This document shows positions 37,622 to 47,125 of a stretch of DNA of 64,000 bases, piece after piece. The stretch is from assembly GCA_963696405.1 (NCBI GenBank), contig CAVOJY010000006.1, positions 1 through 64,000 of the forward strand. Direction: 5' to 3'. A program made the translations under genes and the position numbers. The stretch is from CAVOJY01 sp963696405. GTDB lineage: Bacteria; Chloroflexota; Limnocylindria; Limnocylindrales; CSP1-4. The notes below the pieces were generated by a model. The model was not told where the DNA came from, did no database searches, and saw nothing but the letters and a program-made list of their open reading frames with translations. How positions within the stretch are numbered: the stretch's first letter is position 1; each line of letters opens with the position of its first letter.

Positions 37622-38971
37622 ATGGAGCGCTTCCGGATCGCTGTCATCGACGACGAACCGATCATCGGCCGGGAGATCAAGCGCGGTCTGTCCAAGGAGC
37701 CTGGTTACGAGGTCGAAACCTTCCTGGACGGCGAGTCCGCCCTGCAGCGGTTGGAGCAGGCAGGCTTCGATCTCCTCCTGTGCGATCTGCGCCTGCCGTC
37801 CATGAGCGGCCTGGATGTACTGCACTCGGCCCGCAGGCGGCTGCCCCACTGCGAAGTCATTCTGATCACCGCTCACAGCTCCGTCGACTCGGCCATCGAA
37901 GCCATCCGGGCCGGGGCCTTCCACTACGTGACCAAGCCCGTCAAAATGGCCGATCTCAGGCTCCTGGTCAAACGCGCGCTGGAGAAAGTGACCCTGGTCC
38001 GGGAAAAAGAGGCCCTCAAGGAAGCCCTGTTCTCCCAGAACCGCCCGCCGGAAATCATCGGCAACAGCAGGGCCATGCTCCATGTTTTCCAGCTGATCGA
38101 AAAGGTGGCGCCCTTGGACAGCAACGTGCTGATCCAGGGCGAAAGCGGAACGGGCAAAGAGATGATCGCCCGGGCCCTTCATCAGCGCAGCGGCAGGAGG
38201 CAGCAGCCCTATGTCTCCTTTAACTGCGGGGGGTTCACCGAGGAGCTGATCACCAACGAATTGTTCGGCCACGAAAAGGGAGCCTTCACCGGCGCCACCG
38301 AAACAAAGATCGGCCTGCTGGAAGCCGCTCACCGGGGCACGATCTTCCTGGACGAGATCGGCGAGATGCCGGCCACCATGCAGGTCAAGCTGCTGCGCTT
38401 CGTCGAGGAGCGCACGCTGCTGCGGGTCGGGGGAGTCAAGCCGTTGCCGATCGATGTGCGCTTGATTGCGGCCAGCAACCAGGACCTCAAGGAAATGGTC
38501 AAGGCCCACGCCTTTCGGGAAGATCTCTACTACCGGCTCAATGTCGTTACGATCCCGCTGCCGCCGCTGCGGGCTCGGCCGGACGACATCCCCCTTCTGA
38601 TTCGCTGCTTCCTCGACAAATACAGCCGCGCCTTCGGCAAGGAGGTGAAAGGCGTGTCCTCGGAGGTGCTGGACATCCTCTCCCGCTACCCATTTCCAGG
38701 CAACGTCCGCGAACTGGAAAACATCATCGAGCGCGCCGTGGCCCTCTCGGACGAACCTGAAATTTCGGCCCGCGATCTTCCCTCCGACCTCAGGGAGCTT
38801 TCCATGCGAAGCTTCGAAGCTGCGCCGAAACTGACCCTCGAAGAAATGGAACGAAAATACATCCAGGAAGTCCTGGTTAAAACCAATTACCGCAAGAGCC
38901 TTGCCGCCGAAATCCTCGGCCTGCCCCGGACCACTCTCTGGCGAAAAATGAAGCAGCACGGTTTGGAATAA
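37622..38971 (+). CDS. Sigma-54-dependent response regulator (NtrC family)
   Basis: Receiver domain about 1-120 with IDDEP, the acceptor in LLCDLRLPSM, and T/K residues (ITAHS, TKPV). The AAA+ domain follows with GESGTGKE, the complete sigma-54 loop GAFTGA, Walker B TIFLDEIGEMP and the R-finger region. A Fis-type HTH ends the protein (YRKSLAAEILGLPRTTLWRKM). Length 449 is normal. Downstream lie two palindromes and a sigma-54-like promoter, so it probably drives the genes at 39264-42355. Confidence 0.9.
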   Translation: MERFRIAVIDDEPIIGREIKRGLSKEPGYEVETFLDGESALQRLEQAGFDLLLCDLRLPSMSGLDVLHSARRRLPHCEVILITAHSSVDSAIEAIRAGAFHYVTKPVKMADLRLLVKRALEKVTLVREKEALKEALFSQNRPPEIIGNSRAMLHVFQLIEKVAPLDSNVLIQGESGTGKEMIARALHQRSGRRQQPYVSFNCGGFTEELITNELFGHEKGAFTGATETKIGLLEAAHRGTIFLDEIGEMPATMQVKLLRFVEERTLLRVGGVKPLPIDVRLIAASNQDLKEMVKAHAFREDLYYRLNVVTIPLPPLRARPDDIPLLIRCFLDKYSRAFGKEVKGVSSEVLDILSRYPFPGNVRELENIIERAVALSDEPEISARDLPSDLRELSMRSFEAAPKLTLEEMERKYIQEVLVKTNYRKSLAAEILGLPRTTLWRKMKQHGLE

Positions 38972-39039
38972 GCTCCCGAATGCCCCCTGCTCCATAGTGC
39001 CCCTCTCATCAGATCCCGCACATCCACTCGTCATCTTTT

Positions 39040-39056
39040 TGTTCCGAATTGAAACA
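39040..39056. promoter_or_regulatory. Upstream activator site 1
   Basis: TGTTCC-GAATT-GAAACA, a near-perfect palindrome about 70 bp past the regulator gene stop. It matches the second site at 39121-39137. The two centres are 81 bp apart, about eight helical turns. Confidence 0.65.
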
Positions 39057-39120
39057 AACAACTTAGCTATCTGAATTTATTTATTTATTAGCTGATTCTA
39101 CTCACGTGCATGCGCATTGC

Positions 39121-39137
39121 TGTTTCAATTCGAAACA
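39121..39137. promoter_or_regulatory. Upstream activator site 2
   Basis: TGTTTC-AATTC-GAAACA, a perfect 6-bp inverted repeat around a 5-base centre. It lies 63 bp upstream of the sigma-54-like -24 element, a normal enhancer distance. Confidence 0.7.
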
Positions 39138-39200
39138 AAAATGAGGTGGCTGAAGCGCCAGTTTCAAATTATTATCTGATATCATTAACAAATCTTATCA

Positions 39201-39215
39201 TGGCGCGGAAATTGA
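39201..39215 (+). promoter_or_regulatory. Sigma-54-like -24/-12 promoter
   Basis: TGGCGCG-GAAA-TTGA resembles the consensus TGGCACG-N4-TTGC with correct spacing. The terminal GA instead of the near-invariant GC is a weakness. It sits about 50 bp before the USP start at 39264. Confidence 0.5.
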
Positions 39216-39263
39216 AGAGCGCCGATTAATAAACGGTTCTTTGTTCCATGGAGAATACCGGTA

Positions 39264-39683
39264 ATGTCGCCCAAAAAAATTCTGGTTCCTTTAGCACCGT
39301 CCGCAAAAGACCTAAAGGGTGTTCATTATGCCATGTCGTTGGCCGAAAGGCTTCATGCTCACGTGTATATCCTTCAGCAATCCGCTGGTTCTGGTTCGGA
39401 TGATCCGCTTTCAATGTGGATGGACGAAGCCTTGATGGATCTGATCAATAGCGCGCGCCAGGCAGGTTTGGTGGTGTCGCATCACATCAGCCACAGGCTT
39501 TTGGAAGAGGAGATTGTGGGGCTGGTCCGGAAGGAGGGGATTGATGTGCTCGTTTTCAGCGATGACGATGGGGCCGGCAACCGCCTGGTGTTGCAGATCA
39601 AGCCTCTGATTCCGAGCCAGATCATCCAAGTCAAGGGAAAGGACCACATCAGCTACCTGAAACAAGAGGATGGAGCAAGATGA
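39264..39683 (+). CDS. Universal stress protein family protein
   Basis: A 139-residue single-domain USP-like protein with KKILVPLAPSAKDLKGVHYA at the start. The last third (KEGIDVLVFSDDDGAGNR) replaces the usual ATP-binding glycine-rich loop, so it likely does not bind ATP in the normal way. The stop overlaps the next gene as ATGA, so the two are translated together. It is the first gene after the sigma-54 promoter. Confidence 0.75.
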   Translation: MSPKKILVPLAPSAKDLKGVHYAMSLAERLHAHVYILQQSAGSGSDDPLSMWMDEALMDLINSARQAGLVVSHHISHRLLEEEIVGLVRKEGIDVLVFSDDDGAGNRLVLQIKPLIPSQIIQVKGKDHISYLKQEDGAR

Positions 39684-41200
39684 CGATTGTAATGATCTCA
39701 AGCATGTACCAGAGCGGACGGGAGGAACTGGCCCAGGTTTTGGCCCGCAAAACAGGTTGGCCGGTGCTGAGCCGGGAGGAGTTGGTCGATGAGGCGCGCA
39801 AACTGGGCATCAAGATGGGCCGGCTGGAAGTGGCCATGATTAAAACGCCGGGCCTGTCGGAAAAACTGGTACGCGAAAAGGAGCTGTATCTCGCGTTCCT
39901 GACCGCGACGCTGTGCGAAAAAGCCCTGAAAGGTAACCTCATTTATCATGGCCGGGCCGGGCACCTGCTGTTGCCGGGGGTCAGTCACCGGCTGCGGGTG
40001 GGGCTGACGGCGCCGCAGGAGACTCGGGTCAAACGCACGTCCCAGGCCTTGAGCCTGACGGCGGACAAAGCCGAAACCTATCTGGCTCAGCTGGATGAAG
40101 ATGTCGGCAAATGGATCCGTTTCATTCACCGGGTGGACGGCCGCGACCCCAACCACTTCGACCTGTTTTTCAACCTGGAGAACATGGGGCTTTCCAACGC
40201 CGCCGGGATCCTCTGCGCCACGGCGGAGCTGCCGGATTTCCAGGCCACCCCGGCCAGCCTGAAGCTGCTGAACGACCTCAACCTCTCCGCGCAGGCCAAG
40301 CTGCGCCTGGCATTGGATGAACGCACGCTTCAGGCCGATCTCCAGGTCCGTGCCGACAACGGGGTGATCACGGTCACCTACCCGCCGGAGCAGGACCCGG
40401 CCAGCCGATTCATCCCCCAGGTGCTGGCCGAGCTGCCCGGCTGCCGGGAGATCCAATGCACCATGGCCGAGACGAACATCCTGTGGGTGCAGGAACGATT
40501 CGAGCCGGCGTCGGAGAATTTCGGCCAGATCATCCGACTGGCCCAGCGCTGGGGGGCGGCGGTGGAGTTGATGCGTCTCATTCCGCCGGGAGAGGCGCCG
40601 GCCGGCGCGGAAGGCTTGGGCGGCGAATCGGACTACGGCTATGGCCGCCAAGACTGCGCGCTCGCCGATGACGGCGGCGTTCAGGATGATGACCCGCAAA
40701 CCGCCACGGACGACGGCGGACTGGGCCGGACCGAAGAAGAGCTGGTCGATTTGGGCCGCTTCGGCGGGCGGCACACCGTTTGTGGCGGTTATGACCAGAT
40801 CCTGGAGCGGGTTCAAGGTAGCGGCCGCTACACCTTGGTCGTCATCGGCGACATGTTTATGTCCAAGGGGCATTCGGCCCGCACGCGCCAGACCCGGGAA
40901 CTGGCCTTGAACATCCGGGACCGTCTCAAGGCGCCGGTGATCACCGCCGATGAGCTCAAGTCGCGATTTCTCTTCGGTAAACGCCAGGCCGCCACCCTGC
41001 TGGGATACCTGGCCTTGATCATTTTGATCTACGCACTGGTTTTTACCAACCAGAAGCCGGTTCTGGATTTTCTGGGCGGTCCGGTTCACCAAAATTTCAA
41101 AGTGGTGGCGGCGGTGGTGGTGACCCTTTTCAGCCCCTTGCTCGCATATGCGTACGGCATCGTGTCGGGGCTGGCCTTGAAGTTCATCAATGTGGATTAA
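39680..41200 (+). CDS. Cytidylate-kinase-like / BON-like / USP-like fusion with C-terminal membrane anchor
   Basis: A 506-residue protein in several parts. Residues 1-200 are cytidylate-kinase-like (MISSMYQSGREELAQVLARK, YHGRAGHLLLPG), as in the paralogue at 33916-34725. Residues about 215-275 form a BON-like domain. About 280-430 resemble a USP-like domain or linker with a long acidic stretch (DDGGVQDDDPQ). Two helices at 440-500 anchor the end. The four-base overlap with the USP suggests the two act together. The enzymatic reaction is unknown. Confidence 0.65.
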   Translation: MTIVMISSMYQSGREELAQVLARKTGWPVLSREELVDEARKLGIKMGRLEVAMIKTPGLSEKLVREKELYLAFLTATLCEKALKGNLIYHGRAGHLLLPGVSHRLRVGLTAPQETRVKRTSQALSLTADKAETYLAQLDEDVGKWIRFIHRVDGRDPNHFDLFFNLENMGLSNAAGILCATAELPDFQATPASLKLLNDLNLSAQAKLRLALDERTLQADLQVRADNGVITVTYPPEQDPASRFIPQVLAELPGCREIQCTMAETNILWVQERFEPASENFGQIIRLAQRWGAAVELMRLIPPGEAPAGAEGLGGESDYGYGRQDCALADDGGVQDDDPQTATDDGGLGRTEEELVDLGRFGGRHTVCGGYDQILERVQGSGRYTLVVIGDMFMSKGHSARTRQTRELALNIRDRLKAPVITADELKSRFLFGKRQAATLLGYLALIILIYALVFTNQKPVLDFLGGPVHQNFKVVAAVVVTLFSPLLAYAYGIVSGLALKFINVD

Positions 41201-41227
41201 ACGGTTAAAAACGGCCGGGAGGAAGCC

Positions 41228-42355
41228 ATGCAAGAGCTGTTGTTTGGAAATTTCATCGACATCACTCTGTCCTCGGCGCTGCAGGTGGTTTTGCTGGGTT
41301 TCATCGGCGGCATCTTGAGCGGGTTCATCGGCAGCGGGGGCGCCTTTTTCATGACGCCCGGCATGATGAACCTGGGGGTGGACGGCGTCATCGCCGTCGC
41401 CAGCAACATCACCCACAAATTCGGGAAAGCGTTGGTCGGGTCCAAGAAGCACGCAGCCGCCGGAAACGTGGATAAAAAATTGGCTGCCTTCATGCTCGGC
41501 ACGGCGCTGGTCGGAGTTCAAATTGCCGTCTGGATCAACAGTCTCCTGTTCAAGGGCGGGGGCGACGGCCACGGTGCCGATAAAGGCGCCGGCGCCAACC
41601 TTTACATCAGTCTGGTGTTTGCCCTTATTCTGTCCGCCGTCGCCGTCTCCATGCTCAGGGACATCGTCAAATCCAAGGGGAACGGGGAGGCCGGGGCCGG
41701 GCCGTCCATGAAAATCGCCGAATACCTTTCCCGCCTGAACCTGCCCCCGGTCATTCACTTCGGCGTGGCCGACACCAAGGTCAGCCTCTGGGTGTTGATG
41801 GTCGTGGGCACCGCCACCGGCTACCTGGCCGGGACGATCGGCGTGGGCGGCTTCATCGGCGTGCCGGCCATGATTTACGTCTTCGGCGTACCCACGGCCG
41901 TGGCCACGGGCACGGAGCTTTTCCTGGCGGTGTTCATGGGCGGCTACGGCGCTTTGAGTTACGCGTACCTGGGCTTCGTGGACCTGCGCCTGACCATGCT
42001 CCTTTACCTGGGGTCCCTGGTAGGCATCCACCTCGGTGTGTACGGGGTCAAGGTGGTCAACGAGAAGTACATCCGCATGGTCACCAGTCTGATCATTCTT
42101 CTGTGCGTGTTCAGCCGAGTCATCGCGATTCCGGTCTATCTCCGGCAGCTCGGCTATATGGACATGGATGCCGGTTGGGACGTTTACTTCAATATGACCA
42201 GCAAAGTCTTTCTGTTCGCCAGCGGCATCTGCGGGGCGCTGGTGATCCTCCTGCAGGTCGTTCGCGCCTACCGCCAGCGACGCCAAATCCAGAAGACGCT
42301 GCTGGTGACCCGCCAGCCGGGCCTAGTGGCGACCGAGCCGGCCCGGGCGGCGTAA
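41228..42355 (+). CDS. TauE/SafE-family sulfite or organic anion exporter
   Basis: A 375-residue protein with about eight helices. Two inverted repeats are visible, each with glycine-rich motifs: GGILSGFIGSGGAFFMTPGM in the first half and GYLAGTIGVGGFIGVPAMIY in the second. Such proteins move sulfite, sulfoacetate or similar anions. A second member is at 45885. It is 27 bp after the kinase-like gene and probably in the same sigma-54-driven operon. Confidence 0.8.
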   Translation: MQELLFGNFIDITLSSALQVVLLGFIGGILSGFIGSGGAFFMTPGMMNLGVDGVIAVASNITHKFGKALVGSKKHAAAGNVDKKLAAFMLGTALVGVQIAVWINSLLFKGGGDGHGADKGAGANLYISLVFALILSAVAVSMLRDIVKSKGNGEAGAGPSMKIAEYLSRLNLPPVIHFGVADTKVSLWVLMVVGTATGYLAGTIGVGGFIGVPAMIYVFGVPTAVATGTELFLAVFMGGYGALSYAYLGFVDLRLTMLLYLGSLVGIHLGVYGVKVVNEKYIRMVTSLIILLCVFSRVIAIPVYLRQLGYMDMDAGWDVYFNMTSKVFLFASGICGALVILLQVVRAYRQRRQIQKTLLVTRQPGLVATEPARAA

Positions 42356-42417
42356 CGTTTTTTTTAACGGTTGCAGCGGCCGCGAAAACCAACAGGCCCG
42401 CTGCCATGGGGGAAATT

Positions 42418-42831
42418 ATGAGCTATCAGTGCGATATTCTCATTGTGGACGATGAGCCGATCGTGGGCGAGCGTCTGAAGGCTTTCATTAGAAAAGACGG
42501 CCATCGGGTGGAGGCTTTCGTCGAACCGTCGGCAGCCTTGAGCCGCTTGGAGGAAAAGGATTTCGACATTGTGATCAGCGACATCCGCATGGGCGAGATC
42601 GACGGCATCCAGGTGATGCAGAAAGTGTTTCAGAAATCGCGGCGCACCAAGGTCATCATGATCACCGGCTACGCCACTCTGGAGCTGGCCCGGGAGTCGT
42701 TGACCAAAGGCGCTTTTGACTTCATCGCCAAGCCGTTCAAGTTGAAGGAAATCCGGCAGACCATCGAAAAAGCGGTGGAGTCTCTTGAAAAAAGCGGGCT
42801 GCGCAAAGCGAAAGAGGCGGCTGCGGGATGA
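42418..42831 (+). CDS. Single-domain response regulator
   Basis: The start at 42418 follows GGGGGAAATT. A 137-residue receiver domain with a complete pocket: VDDEP, the acceptor in VISDIRMGE, ITGYA and AKPFK. The C-terminal tail is charged (KAKEAAAG). No output domain is present. It is in the same orientation as the TauE gene (62 bp earlier) and is followed by a small protein. Confidence 0.85.
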   Translation: MSYQCDILIVDDEPIVGERLKAFIRKDGHRVEAFVEPSAALSRLEEKDFDIVISDIRMGEIDGIQVMQKVFQKSRRTKVIMITGYATLELARESLTKGAFDFIAKPFKLKEIRQTIEKAVESLEKSGLRKAKEAAAG

Positions 42832-42919
42832 CCGTTGAGCGCTTCGCGCAGGTGCATTTATTTAAAAAGCGGTTGACGAATTTCAGCAACGACGCCCGAA
42901 TGTCGAGGAGTGCTTCATC

Positions 42920-43096
42920 ATGACGATCTACAGAAGCCCGATGGAAAAAATATTGGAGCAGCAAGAGGAGAACACCGTCATCACCAACCCCAAGGAGCCG
43001 GCGAAGACCTTTTTTCGCAAGGTCGCCTTTGGCTATGCCTGCTGGAAAGAAAAAGTCAGAAGACTATTCGGCAGGAGCCAAGACACAGACAAGTAA
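42920..43096 (+). CDS. Small basic protein (58 residues), unknown
   Basis: A short frame starts at ATG after CGAGGAG and ends at 43096. It reads MTIYRSPMEKILEQQEEN and has a basic C-terminal half (KEKVRRLFGRSQDTDK). No signal peptide or helix is present. It sits between a receiver and a kinase, so it may be a small signalling or adaptor protein. Evidence is the ribosome site, spacing and charge pattern; coding is likely but unproven. Confidence 0.45.
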   Translation: MTIYRSPMEKILEQQEENTVITNPKEPAKTFFRKVAFGYACWKEKVRRLFGRSQDTDK

Positions 43097-43178
43097 CCGT
43101 AATTCTATCTGAAGCCCCTTGGCAAAGACACACTCTCGCATTCTATGACCATGCCGCCGTGAAAATTGAGGCGTTTTT

Positions 43179-44961
43179 GTGAAATATTTCTCCTTTGGAC
43201 ATTTACGCTACCGTTTGATTGCGTTGGTCCTTATGGCCGTCATACCCATGGCTAGCCTCATTTTTTACGTTTCCTCCGAGGAGAAACGTCTGAGTGTGGT
43301 GGCAATTGAGCGGAATGTTCTCGAAATGGCTGAGTTCGCTGCGCGGGAGGAAGAGCAGATGCTCGATGGTAGCCGACAGATGTTGATCAGTCTGGCCCTA
43401 ACTCTGAGCGGCCACTGGTCGGCACCGTCAGAATGCAGCGCCTATCTTTTCGAACTGCTCAGCCGTTACCAGCGCTATAAAAACCTCGGTGCGGTTACCA
43501 TCGATGGGAAACTATTTTGCAGCGCCGCCCCTCTCGATGGCGAATTTGACGCCCGCAGGCAATCCTGGTTCAGGCAAGCCGTCACTACACGGGATCTTTC
43601 CATCAGCGACTACCAGATCGGAGTCCACACCGGAGAGCCGGTGGTGCTGCTCGCCTATCCGGTGGATGGCAACGACAGCCAACTCATCGGGGTGGTATTT
43701 GCCGCTTTGGATATCCAATGGCTTAACCGCTTCAACCTGGGTATGGAGAAGGATTTACCAAAAGGGATCAATCGTCGCTAAGGTGGACGAACGCGGTAAA
43801 GTTCTGGCAAATGATCCTAATTCGGATATCTGGGCAGGCCAGGCGGTTATCCAAAACGCCCTTGCCGAGGCCTTCCGCTCCGGTTCGAAAGGCATGCTCA
43901 CTCTGACGGGGGCCGACGGGCAGTCGTGGTTTTATGCCTTTTCCCTTCTGCGTAGTAACCTGCGGAGCCAAAACGTCCATCTTTTATTAGGAGTTCCCCA
44001 GAGTGTTGTCTTTGAAGAAGCCAATCGATTATTGGTTCACAACCTCATCTTGCTGGGAGCGGTGACATTTCTGATCCTTCTAACAGCTTGGTTCGGGATT
44101 GATCTGTTCGTGTTCCGCCAAGTGAAAGCCATGCTTGCCACAACTCGAAAGCTCACCGTCGGAGATTTGAGCGTTCGCACAGGAATCCCCAGGAGGGCCG
44201 GGGAACTTAACGAACTTGCAGGGGCCTTCGACGACATGGCGACGGCATTGGAAATTCGAGAAGCACAACGCCAAAAGGCGGAGCAGGACCTGAGGGGTTC
44301 CCGGGAGGAACTGCGCCACCTTGCCTCGCACATGGAATCAGTGCGCGAGGAGGAGAGAACCCGGCTGGCCCGCGAAATACATGATGAACTGGGCCAGGCG
44401 ATGACCGCCTTGAAAATGGATATTGCGTGGTTGAACCGTAGGCTGGATCCAAAGCAAGAATCCCTGCATGAAAAAACACGCTCCATGGAAGGTTTAATTG
44501 ATTCGACCATTCGAACCGTCCAGCGGCTGTCCGGCGAATTGCGACCAGGCCTCCTCGACGATCTCGGACTTTCTGCAGCGATCGAGTGGCAGTCCGAAGA
44601 ATTTCAGAAACGAACAGGGGTGCCGTGTGCCGTCTGTGTGGATCTCCAAGATACAACGCTAAGCAGGGAGCATACCACAGCGCTGTTTCGGGTTTTTCAA
44701 GAGACCCTAACCAATGTCATCCGGCACGCTAAGGCCACCCGGGTGGATGTGCGCCTTCAGGCGGTGGGGGATCAATTGGTTTTAGAGATTAAGGACAACG
44801 GCAGAGGCATCACCGAGAAAGAAAAAGAGGAACCCAAGGCTTTCGGACTGATCGGCATGCGGGAACGAGTGCTCGCATTCAAAGGAAAATTTGACATCAG
44901 TGGGCGGCCTTACCAGGGGACCACCGTGACCGTTATCATTCCACTCGACAAGAAAGGATAA
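43179..44961 (+). pseudogene. NarX-like sensor histidine kinase, frameshifted once
   Basis: The N-terminal half (GTG start at 43179) has a helix at about 10-30 and a Cache-like periplasmic domain (SWFRQAVTTRDLSISDYQIG, VDGNDSQLIGVVFAALDIQW). The frame stops at 43781. One base less in AAAAGGG at about 43759-43765 continues into SIVAKVDERGKVLAND, a second helix, HAMP, and a HisKA_3/HATPase kinase with H in REIHDELGQAM and DNGRGI. The pieces together make a protein of about 590 residues, normal for the NarX type. The partner regulator follows 6 bp later. The indel may be an error. Confidence 0.75.
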
Positions 44962-44967
44962 TCCGAA

Positions 44968-45600
44968 ATGATAAGAACCGTGATCGCAGACGACCATCCT
45001 ATTGTCCGTGCGGGATTGAAACAGATCCTTTCCGACGCTTCAGACATCGAGGTGGCGGCAGAGGCCGGTGATGGCCACGAACTGTTGAAGCTGATCCGAA
45101 AGGAAAGGGTTGACGTGGTTCTTTTGGACATCACGATGCCTGGCTTCATGGGGCTCGACGCCTTGAAACAGATCAAGGTCGAGAAGCCGGAGCTTCCCAT
45201 CCTGGTTTTGAGCATGCACCCGGAGGACCAGTATGGGATAAGGGTGCTGAAGGCTGGCGCTTCGGGTTACCTTATGAAGTCGACCGCCCCGGATCAGTTG
45301 GTCAGTGCCATTCGGAAGGTTTATCGCGGCGGCAGGTATGTGAGCCCATCTCTCGCGGAAAAGATGGCCTTCGGACTTCAGACAAACGCGACTGAATTGC
45401 CGCACGAGGTTCTCTCCGACCGTGAGTATCAGGTGTTGTGCATGATCGCCTCAGGGAAAACCGTGAAGGAAATTGCCGCGGAGCTTGCTCTCAGCGAAAA
45501 AACGGTAAGCACCTACCGTGCCCGCATTCTCGAGAAGATGAACATGAAAAGCAATGCCGAACTGACCCACTATGGTATCAAACAAAATCTGGTAGATTGA
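44968..45600 (+). CDS. NarL/LuxR-family response regulator
   Basis: A 210-residue regulator. The receiver has ADDHP, VLLDITMPGFMG (acceptor), VLSMH and MKSTA. The C-terminal HTH has the LuxR pattern: LSDREYQVLCMIASGKTVKEIAAELALSEKTVSTYRARILEKM. It is directly after the NarX-like kinase, so they are a pair. It is a possible candidate regulator of the six-copy promoter module, because NarL-type proteins often bind dyads. This is unproven. Confidence 0.9.
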   Translation: MIRTVIADDHPIVRAGLKQILSDASDIEVAAEAGDGHELLKLIRKERVDVVLLDITMPGFMGLDALKQIKVEKPELPILVLSMHPEDQYGIRVLKAGASGYLMKSTAPDQLVSAIRKVYRGGRYVSPSLAEKMAFGLQTNATELPHEVLSDREYQVLCMIASGKTVKEIAAELALSEKTVSTYRARILEKMNMKSNAELTHYGIKQNLVD

Positions 45601-45884
45601 GTCGGGTAGTGCGTTAAAAAAGACGGCCAGCGATACCTTAAACGACACTTTGGCATATGGTAGGCCCAATACACGATTAACAGGCAATCAACCCATGGTT
45701 GAACTAACTCCAATCTGAATTGAATGGCGGAGGTCAATGGGCTGCCCATCGCATAGATTAACGTGTGTTAATAATATGGAAGTTTTATGTTTATCCAACG
45801 AAAAAAACTCTAGTAAGAACAAAAAAAAGCATAATTGAATGGCCCTTTTATTTTTGCACTCAGAAGAGGACAGAATTGGTGAAT

Positions 45885-46715
45885 ATGCCCGGTTTTGAGC
45901 ACTATCTGGGTTTGATCGCATTAGGGATAGCAGTCGGAGCCTATGGCACGCTGATCGGTGCCGGCGGTGGTTTTGTATTAATGCCGGTGCTACTCCTGCT
46001 GTATCCGAACCAGAGTGCAGACTTGCTGACAAGCATATCGCTGGCAGTAGTTTTTTTTAATGCGCTGTCCGGTTCGGAGGCGTATGCGCTGATGAAGCGT
46101 ATCGACTATCGATCCGGATTATTGTTCGCGGGCGCGACCATACCAGGGGCTGTAATAGGAGCCCTTAATACGTCCTATATTCCGCGACGTCTATTCGATC
46201 TCATTTTCGGCATATTGCTGATTGCGGCCGCAATTTTCTTAACAAGCAGGCCCCGTCAAGGTGTCACCAGCTGTAAAGCTTCGCGTTTCAGTCAGTACTG
46301 TGTGGCTCGCCACTTGGTCGATAGCCACGGAACGGAGTACCAATATTCCTTTAATTATTTTGTCGGAATGGCGATCAGCGTTGTCGTCGGCTATGTTTCC
46401 AGCTTTTTGGGAATCGGCGGGGGTATCATTCACGTTCCAGCGCTCAGCTACTTTCTCGGTTTTCCGGTCCACATCGCCACAGCCACCTCGCATTTCGTTT
46501 TAGCTATTATGGCGCTGGCGGCCACTTTGGTTCACATTGCAACCGGAACCTTCGCTCACGGAGTACATCGAACGATTGCCTTGGCTATTGGTGTATTAGT
46601 AGGAGCCCAAATCGGCGCACACTTATCGGAGAAAATCCAGGGGAGATGGATCATTCGGGGACTGGCGATAGCTTTGGGTGTTGTGGGGCTGAGGATTCTG
46701 GCGATTGCCTGGTAG
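45885..46715 (+). CDS. TauE/SafE-family transporter
   Basis: The start at 45885 (MPGFEHYLG) is chosen; upstream in-frame starts lack family sequence. About 276 residues with eight helices and the two glycine-rich motifs GAYGTLIGAGGGFVLMPVLL and GYVSSFLGIGGGIIHVPALS. It is a second anion exporter near the first at 41228. The region before it has no clear promoter module. Confidence 0.8.
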   Translation: MPGFEHYLGLIALGIAVGAYGTLIGAGGGFVLMPVLLLLYPNQSADLLTSISLAVVFFNALSGSEAYALMKRIDYRSGLLFAGATIPGAVIGALNTSYIPRRLFDLIFGILLIAAAIFLTSRPRQGVTSCKASRFSQYCVARHLVDSHGTEYQYSFNYFVGMAISVVVGYVSSFLGIGGGIIHVPALSYFLGFPVHIATATSHFVLAIMALAATLVHIATGTFAHGVHRTIALAIGVLVGAQIGAHLSEKIQGRWIIRGLAIALGVVGLRILAIAW

Positions 46716-46789
46716 TTCCCCGGTCTCAGGTTTGCATCTTGAACCGTTGAAATACCGGATGGGCGACGCATCGAATAGAGAGGTCTTTC

Positions 46790-47125
46790 ATGAATAAAAA
46801 ATACAGCGAAGATGAAGACGCCCTGATCGTTGGTGAAATCCAATCTTTTCTCCAGGAAAAGAGAACAGCCCTGAAAACCATTCGGATCGGGATTGCTGTT
46901 ATTGTGGCTATAATATCACTGATAGGATTTTTGATTGTGACCTTTAGGTCCCATGCTATCATTCAGGCGCGGGACTGGATGGGTATACTGGCTGCCCTTG
47001 GTGTGATCCTTCTGGGGGTCGTCATCTATCTTTTTATCATTCCACTCATCCGCATCCGTCGCATGGACCAGAAGATATTGAAATTCAAACGAAGACGCAG
47101 CGAAATGACCAATGTTATAAATTAG
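46790..47125 (+). CDS. Small membrane protein with two helices
   Basis: A 111-residue protein with an acidic N-terminus (SEDEDALIVGE), two helices (about 31-50 and 61-82) and a basic tail (RIRRMDQKILKFKRRRSE), so both ends are likely inside. No domain recognised. A GC hairpin at 47133-47150 follows but lacks a T run, so it is a doubtful terminator. Confidence 0.55.
   Translation: MNKKYSEDEDALIVGEIQSFLQEKRTALKTIRIGIAVIVAIISLIGFLIVTFRSHAIIQARDWMGILAALGVILLGVVIYLFIIPLIRIRRMDQKILKFKRRRSEMTNVIN

Noticed and set aside
37541..39061. 506-codon minus-strand frame opposite the sigma-54 regulator
   Set aside because: Shadow of a motif-rich plus-strand gene.
39698..42286. Long minus-strand open frame of 862 codons
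   Set aside because: It is antisense to the kinase-like fusion and TauE genes. Composition is that of a GC-rich shadow frame.
45660..45740. GTAGGC followed by partial matches before the second TauE gene
   Set aside because: The second site and -10 do not match at the fixed distances.
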